DNA of 64,000 nucleotides from the NCBI RefSeq assembly GCF_025847205.1, contig NZ_JAOYTH010000001.1, forward strand, positions 645,604 to 709,603. Direction: 5' to 3'. The DNA comes from Pararhizobium sp. YC-54. Its GTDB lineage: Bacteria; Pseudomonadota; Alphaproteobacteria; Rhizobiales; Rhizobiaceae. This document shows, one piece after another, positions 57,407-64,000 of this stretch. A program made the position numbers and the translations under genes. Each line of letters starts with the position of its first letter. The stretch's first letter is position 1. A model generated the notes under the pieces. It worked only from the letters and a program-made list of their open reading frames with translations, was not told where the DNA came from and made no database searches.

Positions 57407-58828
57407 TCAACCGACGCGAAACCACCACGTGGCAAGCCCCAGAAAGGCGAAAAACCCGGTGACATCGGTGACCGTCGTGACGAAAACGGCCGAGGAGACG
57501 GCAGGATCCGCACCGAAACGGTCAAGCAGCAGCGGGATCATGATACCGGCAAGCGCGGCGGCAATCATGTTGATCAGCATCGCAGCCGCGATGATGCCGC
57601 CGATATTGTAGTCCTGAAACCAGGCTCCGGCGACGATGCCGATCAATATGCCGAACAGCATCCCGTTGAAGAGGCCGACACCAGCCTCACGGCGAACGAC
57701 GCGCCAGGCGTTGTGAATATCGAGATCACGGGTGGCAAGCGCGCGAACCGTCACCGTCATCGTCTGCGAGCCGGCATTGCCGCCCATGCCGGCAACGATC
57801 GGCATCAATACCGCAAGGGCGACGATCTGCTGGATTGTCGCCTCAAACAGCCCGATGACCGATGCGGCCAGAAATGCCGTCAAGAGATTGACCATCAGCC
57901 ACGGCACGCGCGACCGCGACGTGCTGCCGATGGAATCGGACAGTTCTTCGTCGCCGACGCCGCCCAGGCGCATCAGGTCCTCTTCGGCTTCCTCCTGAAT
58001 GACGTCGACCACATCGTCGATGGTCAGCACGCCGACCAGCCGGTTGTTCTCGTCGACCACGGCTGCGGACAGAAGGTCATACTGCTCGAACAGCTGGGCT
58101 GCTTCTTCCTGGTCCATCTCGGCCGGCACCGGATGGTTGGTTTCGCGCATGATCGTCTCGATCTTGACCGATCGCTTGGTGCGCAGCACACGGTCGAGAT
58201 CGAGCGCGCCGAGCAGCTTGAAGGTCGGATCGATGACAAAGATCTGGGTAAAGCTCTCTGGAAGGTTTTCGTCCTCGCGCATGTAATCGATGGTCTGGCC
58301 GACCGTCCAGAACGGCGGCACCGCCACGAACTCGGTCTGCATGCGGCGCCCGGCCGTGCTTTCGGGATAATCCAGCGAGCGCCTCAGCCGCACCCGTTCG
58401 GTAAAGGGCAGCTTCGACAGGATCTCTTCCTGATCCTCCTGGTCGAGGTCCTCCAGAATGTAGACCGCGTCATCGGAATCCATTTCGCCGAGTGCTGCGG
58501 CGATCTGCTCGTTCGGCAGGTGCTCGACGATATCGAGGCGGATTGCCTCATCCACTTCCGTCAGGGCCGAAAGATCGAAATCGTCACCCAGAAGCGAAAC
58601 CAGCGCCCGTCGCTGATCGGGCTGGATGGCTTCCAGAAGGTCGCCCATTTCGGACGCATGCAGCCGCGCAACGTGCTGGCGCAGATAGAGGAGATCGCGG
58701 TCGGCAATGGCTGCGCCGACATGCATCAGGTAATCGGAGCGCACCGACCCGTCTTCGCCGTAGATATCCGAGCCGTCATAACCATCGGCTTCCGGGGGGT
58801 CTTTTTCGTGCTCGCCGGTACTGCTCAT
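57407..58828 (-). CDS. mgtE: Magnesium transporter MgtE
   Basis: A 473 aa divalent cation channel. The order is the MgtE N domain (residues about 45-150, HASEMGDLLEAIQPDQRRALVSLL), paired CBS domains (about 155-280) and a five-span pore domain with PIVAGMGGNAGSQTMTVTVRALA and AALAGIMIPLLLDRFGADPAVSSAVFVTTVTDV, including the Mg-binding Asp of the last helix. The ATG at 58828 follows GAGGGCGGGC; an upstream ATG at 58861 is less likely. The acidic N-terminal 40 residues are variable. Confidence 0.95.
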   Translation of the reverse strand: MSSTGEHEKDPPEADGYDGSDIYGEDGSVRSDYLMHVGAAIADRDLLYLRQHVARLHASEMGDLLEAIQPDQRRALVSLLGDDFDLSALTEVDEAIRLDIVEHLPNEQIAAALGEMDSDDAVYILEDLDQEDQEEILSKLPFTERVRLRRSLDYPESTAGRRMQTEFVAVPPFWTVGQTIDYMREDENLPESFTQIFVIDPTFKLLGALDLDRVLRTKRSVKIETIMRETNHPVPAEMDQEEAAQLFEQYDLLSAAVVDENNRLVGVLTIDDVVDVIQEEAEEDLMRLGGVGDEELSDSIGSTSRSRVPWLMVNLLTAFLAASVIGLFEATIQQIVALAVLMPIVAGMGGNAGSQTMTVTVRALATRDLDIHNAWRVVRREAGVGLFNGMLFGILIGIVAGAWFQDYNIGGIIAAAMLINMIAAALAGIMIPLLLDRFGADPAVSSAVFVTTVTDVTGFFAFLGLATWWFRVG

Positions 58829-59015
58829 GTGCCCGCCCTCAATCAAATTGCAGCCATCCAAGACGCCGGCGTAAAACCGGGCGGGAGCAGGACGGCAATG
58901 TCATAGACCGGTGGTCGCGGCGACCTTGAAAAAGTAAAACCGCCCGTCTCTGCTAACCCAACAAACCCGCAAGGTCCACCACCCGGCGCACCAACAGCGA
59001 GGTCCCGCCGCACTT

Positions 59016-59063
59016 TTGCCCAAGCTGTTGCAAAATCATGTGATTTGTTTAGCTGTTGGGCAA
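59016..59063. promoter_or_regulatory. 48-bp interrupted dyad upstream of the deformylase-like gene
   Basis: Outer arms TTGCCCAA/TTGGGCAA and inner arms AAATCA/TGATTT are all perfect and share one centre at 59039.5. It ends 22 bp before the TTG start codon of the next gene. This could be an operator with two half-sites or a leader RNA hairpin. Confidence 0.4.
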
Positions 59064-59085
59064 CAGGAAAACACGGAGATGAACC

Positions 59086-59586
59086 TTGCCTATACGACCA
59101 ATCCTGCGATTTCCGGATCCGCGGTTGAGCAGTCCGGCACTGCCCGTCGAGCGCTTCGACACTGGTCTTGCAGCCCTTGCGGCGGACCTGCTCGACACGA
59201 TGCGGGCGGCACCCGGAATAGGCATCACCGCGCCGCATATCGGCGTTTTACAGCGCCTGACGGTTATCGAACTCGACCCGGCCTCTGGCCCAAGAATCTA
59301 CGTTAACCCTGAGGTTCAATGGGCCTCGGCTGAAACCATCTCGCATGCAGAGGGCAGTGTCTCGATGCCGGGGATAACCGACGATGTGGTCCGGCCCCGG
59401 TCGATTCGCGTCCGCTATCAGACGATTGAGGGCAAGATGACGCAAGAGGAAGCCGACGGGCTTCTGTCCATCTGCCTGCAGCACGAGATCGACCAGCTCG
59501 ACGGCATCTTCTGGCTGCAGCGACTATCGCGCCTGAAACGCGACCGCGCAATCAAGCGCTTTTCGAAGCAGGGGAAAAACGGCTGA
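59086..59586 (+). CDS. Peptide deformylase-like protein with altered metal site
   Basis: A 166 aa protein that aligns with peptide deformylase throughout, but with changed catalytic motifs. Motif 1 GxGxAAPQ is GIGITAPH (residues 44-51), motif 2 EGCLS is EGSVS (Cys to Ser at 91), and motif 3 HEXXH is HEIDQ (residues 133-137), keeping the first His and the Glu but not the second His. Two of three metal ligands are therefore lost, so normal deformylase activity is unlikely. It starts at TTG 59086 with GGAG seven bases before. It is not beside fmt, unlike the usual def gene. Confidence 0.8.
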   Translation: MPIRPILRFPDPRLSSPALPVERFDTGLAALAADLLDTMRAAPGIGITAPHIGVLQRLTVIELDPASGPRIYVNPEVQWASAETISHAEGSVSMPGITDDVVRPRSIRVRYQTIEGKMTQEEADGLLSICLQHEIDQLDGIFWLQRLSRLKRDRAIKRFSKQGKNG

Positions 59587-59604
59587 CCTTTGAAAAGTAG
59601 GCAC

Positions 59605-59628
59605 AAAAAAACCCGCAAAAAGCGGGTT
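59605..59628 (-). terminator. Terminator of the tRNA-Leu transcript
   Basis: Minus-strand AACCCGC/GCGGGTT stem with a 5-base loop and a run of seven T residues, 22 bp after the tRNA. It may also end the plus-strand gene in the other direction, less efficiently. Confidence 0.8.
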
Positions 59629-59650
59629 CCTTGTTTGGCCTAAAGCCAAA

Positions 59651-59735
59651 TGGTGCGGTCGAGAAGACTCGAACTTCCACGGGTTGCCCCACAGCGACCT
59701 CAACGCTGCGCGTCTACCAATTCCGCCACGACCGC
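59651..59735 (-). tRNA. tRNA-Leu (anticodon GAG)
   Basis: The 85-nt class II tRNA folds fully by eye: acceptor GCGGTCG/CGACCGC, D arm with GGAATTGGTAGACGC, anticodon stem CAGCG/CGCTG with loop TTGAGGT (anticodon GAG), a long variable arm (GTGGGGCAACCCGTG) and a T arm with GTTCGAGTC. The 3' CCA is encoded. It decodes CUC/CUU leucine codons. Confidence 0.97.
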
Positions 59736-59929
59736 ATCGTGGTAGGTGCCGAACTGCTCCGGCGGGGCTGCATGTAGCAAAAGCATTTGGGGTGCACAAG
59801 GGCAGGATGACAGAAAATTGACGGCCGCATCAACTATTTCAACAGGCTGGTTCGCGCGTCCCTGAGAATGCTGGACTCTTGGCCCTTTGCGTACCATTTA
59901 GAAAACAAATCAACGGGATTGCCTGGGTC

Positions 59930-60688
59930 ATGCAGCGCGAAAATCTAGAGAAAACCTTCTTCGCGGCGGACGGCTGTCCGCCGGTGCGATGGAGAATCGC
60001 CCCCTCGCCGGTCGAATATGCCGAGGCCATCGATACAATGGAGCGCGAGGCAGCGGCAATCGCTGCCGGCGAAGCGGACGAGCTCGTCTGGCTCGTCGAG
60101 CATCCGCCGCTCTATACCGCCGGAACCAGCGCCGACGCCGCTGACCTCGTCATGCCCGACCGCTTTCCGGTGTTTCAGACCGGCCGTGGCGGCGAATATA
60201 CCTATCATGGCCCGGGGCAGCGCGTTGTTTACGTCATGCTCGACCTGAAGCGCCGCAAGCAGGATGTTCGCGCCTTTGTTGCCGCATTAGAGGGCCTGGT
60301 GATCGAAACGCTGGCCAGCATGAATGTCAGGGGCGAACGGCGGGAGGACCGGGTCGGTGTCTGGGTGCGCCGTCCGGAACGGCCGCCCCTGCCCGACGGG
60401 TCGATGGCGGAGGACAAGATCGCCGCGATCGGCATCCGCCTGCGCCGATGGGTGAGCTTTCACGGCATGTCGCTGAACGTCGATCCCGATCTCGATCACT
60501 TCGGCGGCATCGTGCCCTGCGGCATACGCGGCTATGGCGTCACCAGCCTGGTCGATCTCGGCCTGCCGGTGATGATGGCCGATGTCGACATCAAGCTTCG
60601 ACAGGCATTCGAGGATATTTTCGGCCCGACCGTCAATGACGCCTGCTGTCCGCTGTCCGGTCAGGAAAACAGCCGGTCCGTTGCATAA
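59930..60688 (+). CDS. lipB: Octanoyl-[acyl-carrier-protein]:protein N-octanoyltransferase
   Basis: Transfers octanoyl from ACP to lipoyl domains, the first step of lipoate formation; 252 aa. Family blocks are [36 protein letters not shown] with the catalytic Lys163 in [19 protein letters not shown], and the nucleophile Cys197 in [16 protein letters not shown]. The ATG at 59930 is preferred; a longer reading from 59879 has no family match. Its targets include PdhB and PdhC at the other end of this window. Its last 28 bp overlap the end of the convergent M50 gene. Confidence 0.96.
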   Translation: MQRENLEKTFFAADGCPPVRWRIAPSPVEYAEAIDTMEREAAAIAAGEADELVWLVEHPPLYTAGTSADAADLVMPDRFPVFQTGRGGEYTYHGPGQRVVYVMLDLKRRKQDVRAFVAALEGLVIETLASMNVRGERREDRVGVWVRRPERPPLPDGSMAEDKIAAIGIRLRRWVSFHGMSLNVDPDLDHFGGIVPCGIRGYGVTSLVDLGLPVMMADVDIKLRQAFEDIFGPTVNDACCPLSGQENSRSVA

Positions 60689-61923
60689 ACAATCGCATAG
60701 CCGTGCAGTGCGACAGCGGAGTAGAGGCCAAGGCCGCTCAGAATCCGCTGGCCGCCCGTCATCTCGTCGAGGTGGTGGCGCGGCTTGACGCCGCCATGCC
60801 CCATCATGCTCAGCAAGGCAAACACGGCGAGTCCCGCCAGCAATGCCGGCGTTGACAGGCCGATACGCCAGCCGACGCCGGCAATGATCAGCGTGATGAG
60901 GAAGCTTCCCGCCACGCGGCTGACACGCGAGTGGAAAACCTGGCGCAGGATCTGGCCGCCATCGAACCGGTTCATCGGCAAGAGGTTGAGCAAGTTGAAG
61001 GCCCCGAGGATCAACAGGAAGATCAGAACCGCCGTCCCCGACACAAAGGCGAACACTTCATCGCCGGCGGCCTCGTGCAGAATGATGGCGACAGGGATGA
61101 GGAAAGCCGACACGCCGGCGCCCATCAGGGCGCAGATGGCAACCTCGAACAGAGAATTATAGGGCCTGCCGCCGATGGCCACGCCGCCAAGCAGCGGCAC
61201 GAAGATCATCCGCGCCGTCTTGTGGCCGAAAGCGCGGTAGGCGGCCATATGCCCCAATTCGTGCAGCACGATGACCAGGGTCAAAAGCGACGACAGCAGC
61301 AGGCCGTTGCGGGTGAGACCAAAGAATGGCCACAGCAGGAGCGTCGACAGGAGCGCAAGGCCAGATTGGACAAGCGGATGTTCGAATGGGACGCGTACCG
61401 GCTTGCTCTGCCCGGTCTTGAGCCATTGCTGCAACGCGTTCACCTCGCGACGCAAGGCAAAGAAGCGAAAGATCAGGAAAGCCAGGCCGCGGTAGCGGTC
61501 CGTCTGCTCGATCGTCAGGTGAACCACGCCGCCGTCTTCGACCAGCCGCCGGCGTTCGCGAAAATCCTTCCAGAACGCGGTGTCCAGCGCGCTGTCATCG
61601 AGGACAAGGGCGTCATACTCACTGCCCGGCACCGTTTCGGTGATCTCTAGCAACCGGACGATCGGCTGACCGTGCCGGTCGAGATGGGCATAGGTCTGCT
61701 GCACCCTGTTGGGCGCGTCCGGCACAATGCGGCTGGCCAGAACGGCATGATGCCAGTCCGCAGACGCCCCGAGCGGAAAAACAGCGCTCCAGACCTTGGC
61801 CCGGCCTGCCTGGAACGATCTGCGTACCCGTACGGTACGCAGCCCCAGCGGGACAGCCAGCAGAAGCCATAGCAACCCGACATTGAGGACAAGAAGCGTG
61901 ATCGCCGGTGCATGCGTCGCCAT
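60661..61923 (-). CDS. SRPBCC-like domain fused to M50 site-2-type metalloprotease
   Basis: A 420 aa membrane protein. After an N-terminal span (residues 8-30), residues about 34-165 look like an SRPBCC/polyketide-cyclase domain: [42 protein letters not shown] and [15 protein letters not shown]. The C-terminal half is an M50 protease with HELGH at 221-225 and the second zinc motif in [12 protein letters not shown] (DGG 321-323), within several membrane spans. M50 enzymes usually release membrane-bound regulators or process membrane proteins; the SRPBCC part may sense a hydrophobic ligand. The combination is uncommon to my knowledge. Confidence 0.82.
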   Translation of the reverse strand: MATHAPAITLLVLNVGLLWLLLAVPLGLRTVRVRRSFQAGRAKVWSAVFPLGASADWHHAVLASRIVPDAPNRVQQTYAHLDRHGQPIVRLLEITETVPGSEYDALVLDDSALDTAFWKDFRERRRLVEDGGVVHLTIEQTDRYRGLAFLIFRFFALRREVNALQQWLKTGQSKPVRVPFEHPLVQSGLALLSTLLLWPFFGLTRNGLLLSSLLTLVIVLHELGHMAAYRAFGHKTARMIFVPLLGGVAIGGRPYNSLFEVAICALMGAGVSAFLIPVAIILHEAAGDEVFAFVSGTAVLIFLLILGAFNLLNLLPMNRFDGGQILRQVFHSRVSRVAGSFLITLIIAGVGWRIGLSTPALLAGLAVFALLSMMGHGGVKPRHHLDEMTGGQRILSGLGLYSAVALHGYAIVYATDRLFS

Positions 61924-62040
61924 ATGCGCTCTCCCGTTGATCGTCAGCCGAATTCCCGTTTCGTCATAAAACGGGGTAAGCCTAGACCGGGGGGCGTTGC
62001 CAATACGGAAAGAAGGAGCGTTAGCAGAGGCTTGACGGGT

Positions 62041-62982
62041 TCAGTCAATTTTTACCATTAACCCGGCCCGCCGCTCCCGCCAGATCATGAACAGGCCGGA
62101 GCCGATAATGATGGCGATGCCCAGCCATTTCGACAGCGTCGGAAACTCGCCGAAAATCAGAAAGCCCAAGGCCGTGCCGGTGATGATCTCCAGATAATGG
62201 AACGGCGCCAGAAGCGACACGGGTGCTGCCCGGAATGCCTTGACCACGAGAAGATGGCCATAGCCGGAGATGGTGCCGAGAGCGATGACCAGAACCCAGC
62301 CCAGCGTGGAATGCGGCAGCGACGGCACGAAATCCACTGACCCGGCACTGTAGCCGACTGCGATGACGCCGATCATGAACAGGGAGCCGCCAATACCTGC
62401 GATGGTCTGCATTGTCAAAGGCGTATCCGCATTGCCGACCACGCGGTTCAACAGCAGATAGCAGGCAAACAGGAACGCGCAGAAAACCGGCAGCAGCGAC
62501 TTCAGGCCGAAAATCTCGAAGCTTGGCTGGATGACGATCATGGCGCCGCCGAAACCGATGAAGATGGCGAGCCAGCGCCGCCAGCCGACTTTTTCGCGCA
62601 ATATCAAAGCCGAAAGACATGTGAGGATGAATGGCTCGACGAAATAGATGGCGAAGACATCGGCAAGCGGCATGTATTTTACCGAGACGAAAAACAGCAA
62701 TGCCGCCCCCGCAAGCAGCACACCGCGCAGCAGGTTGAACCAGAGACGCTTCGGCCTCAGCGCGCGCAGGCCGCCGGTCGAGAGCAGCATCGGCAGCACC
62801 GAGACCAGCTGGAAGAAGAACCGGTAGAACGTCACCTGCGCCGGCGACATGCCCTGATAGACCGCCATATATTTGGCGATCGCGTCCATGCAGGGCAGGA
62901 TGATCATCGCCACCAGCATGATCGCAAGACCCTGCATGACGGTATGTGTGGGCGTGGCGGCAGTGCGCGTGGAAGCGGTCAA
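62041..62982 (-). CDS. EamA/DMT-superfamily transporter
   Basis: About 313 aa with ten membrane spans in two EamA repeats: MQGLAIMLVAMIILPCMDAIAKYMA..PAQVTFYRFFFQ opens the first, and TLGWVLVIALGTISGYGHLLVVKAFRAAPVSLLAPFHYLEIITGTALGFLIFGEFPT lies in the second. These are drug/metabolite exporters of unknown specificity. I propose a TTG start at 62982 with GGGA upstream; an ATG at 62937 (298 aa) is the alternative. It is divergent from the XRE regulator, a possible regulatory partner. Confidence 0.88.
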   Translation of the reverse strand: MTASTRTAATPTHTVMQGLAIMLVAMIILPCMDAIAKYMAVYQGMSPAQVTFYRFFFQLVSVLPMLLSTGGLRALRPKRLWFNLLRGVLLAGAALLFFVSVKYMPLADVFAIYFVEPFILTCLSALILREKVGWRRWLAIFIGFGGAMIVIQPSFEIFGLKSLLPVFCAFLFACYLLLNRVVGNADTPLTMQTIAGIGGSLFMIGVIAVGYSAGSVDFVPSLPHSTLGWVLVIALGTISGYGHLLVVKAFRAAPVSLLAPFHYLEIITGTALGFLIFGEFPTLSKWLGIAIIIGSGLFMIWRERRAGLMVKID

Positions 62983-63176
62983 GCTGGAAATCCCATTTTT
63001 TGGGCGCCGTGCGGAACGGCCTCGCACAGAAGACGCATTTGGCGGCATTTTTGACGTGGAAGGATGCCCAATTTCGCCGCAGGCCCTATAAATTGCAACC
63101 GTGAAAGTCTTCGACCGCAATCGCGGCCGCCCGGGAACTCGACCCATCCAAGCCCAAAGGGCACAAGGAGAGACCG

Positions 63177-63572
63177 ATGCGTCTATCGACCGAAACCGCC
63201 CTGGCAATGTTACGCAGGCCAAGCGACAATGACACGCTGGGAGGCCGCATCTGGCGCGCTCGCGATGCGATGAGCCTCTCGGTCAAGGATCTTGCCGACC
63301 GGCTTGGAGTCCGCGGCGATACCATCTCCGCCTGGGAGCGCGACCGCTCCGAACCCCGCACCAACCGGCTGTTCATGCTTGCCGGCGTGCTGGGGGTCAC
63401 ACCGGCCTGGCTGATTGCCGGTATCGGCGAAGCGCCGAAAGACGATCTTTCGAACACGATTTCCGGCCAGTTGCGCGACCAGCTGGCGCAAGTGAAGAAA
63501 CTGCACGAGCAGACGGGAAAGGCGATCTCCGCCCTTGAGATGGAGCTCAACCGCGTCCTACAGGACATGTAA
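63177..63572 (+). CDS. XRE-family helix-turn-helix regulator
   Basis: A 131 aa protein. Residues about 22-85 are the HTH_XRE domain (LGGRIWRARDAMSLSVKDLADRLGVRGDTISAWERDRSEPRTNRLFMLAGVLGVTPAWLIAG), followed by a coiled coil (LRDQLAQVKKLHEQTGKAISALEMELNRVL). The N-terminal 20 residues contain conserved small motifs that may fold against the HTH. A GGAGA ribosome site lies upstream. It resembles the rhizobial regulators found before glutathione-dependent formaldehyde dehydrogenase genes, and lies 90 bp before one here. Confidence 0.9.
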   Translation: MRLSTETALAMLRRPSDNDTLGGRIWRARDAMSLSVKDLADRLGVRGDTISAWERDRSEPRTNRLFMLAGVLGVTPAWLIAGIGEAPKDDLSNTISGQLRDQLAQVKKLHEQTGKAISALEMELNRVLQDM

Positions 63573-63608
63573 TATTTCACGATCGATTCTGAGCCGATTC
63601 CGGCTTGA

Positions 63609-64000
<392 letters not shown>

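Overview
The window is a stretch of an alphaproteobacterial chromosome, almost certainly from the Rhizobiaceae (Rhizobium/Agrobacterium/Neorhizobium group). This rests on the gene order tpiA-secG-pyrG ... kdsA-eno-ftsB-like-pdhABC, an E1-beta pyruvate dehydrogenase subunit with its own lipoyl domain, families typical of the group (DUF2336, DUF1489, BTLCP cysteine peptidase), high GC coding DNA, and a nested palindromic intergenic repeat of rhizobial type. No rRNA, insertion sequence, integrase, phage or CRISPR array was seen. Coding density is high and both ends cut a gene.

Layout. 1-7.3 kb (minus): central metabolism and cell envelope (pdhC partial, pdhB, pdhA, FtsB-like protein, eno, kdsA, VOC protein). 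7.5-14.9 kb: an accessory block between the VOC/kdsA genes and pyrG, with an SDR and divergent LysR regulator, a lytic-transglycosylase-like lipoprotein, a GH32 fructan/sucrose hydrolase, and an Lrp-controlled diaminopropionate ammonia-lyase plus M20 amidohydrolase pair. 15-18.3 kb: pyrG, secG, tpiA. 18.6-20.6 kb: cytochrome b561, YceI and OmpA-like envelope proteins. 20.7-26.5 kb: a five-gene minus-strand cluster (HAD-UbiA fusion, DprE1-like FAD oxidase, small DMT/EamA protein, extended SDR, class III aminotransferase) that reads as a polyprenyl-phosphate-linked pentose or amino-sugar pathway. 26.6-37.3 kb: secreted hydrolase, parE, small enzymes, DUF2336, CitE-like protein, flavin reductase/nitroreductase pair, acyltransferase. 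37.5-40.3 kb: thrS and a MazEF-type toxin-antitoxin pair. 40.3-45.8 kb: DUF1697-yidD-IscU-like operon, folE-hisI, patatin, CBS protein, rhomboid protease. 46-55 kb: PAS, tandem-PilZ and BTLCP proteins, D,D-carboxypeptidase with SPOR domain, several unknowns, sdaA. 55-64 kb: membrane enzymes, MerR regulator, mgtE, a degenerate peptide deformylase, tRNA-Leu(GAG), lipB, an SRPBCC-M50 fusion, an EamA exporter, an XRE regulator and a partial glutathione-dependent formaldehyde dehydrogenase.

Functional links: lipB makes the octanoyl groups that become the lipoyl cofactors of PdhB and PdhC; tpiA, eno and pdh serve lower glycolysis; kdsA supplies KDO for lipopolysaccharide. PilZ and BTLCP proteins point to c-di-GMP-linked surface control, without direct proof. 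The most promising candidate for an undescribed system is the 20.7-26.5 kb cluster: it pairs a phosphoribosyl-polyprenol synthase/phosphatase fusion and a DprE1-type C2 oxidase with an aminotransferase, which suggests a lipid-carried amino-pentose rather than the usual arabinose. All family assignments come from reading motifs by eye; no database search was possible.
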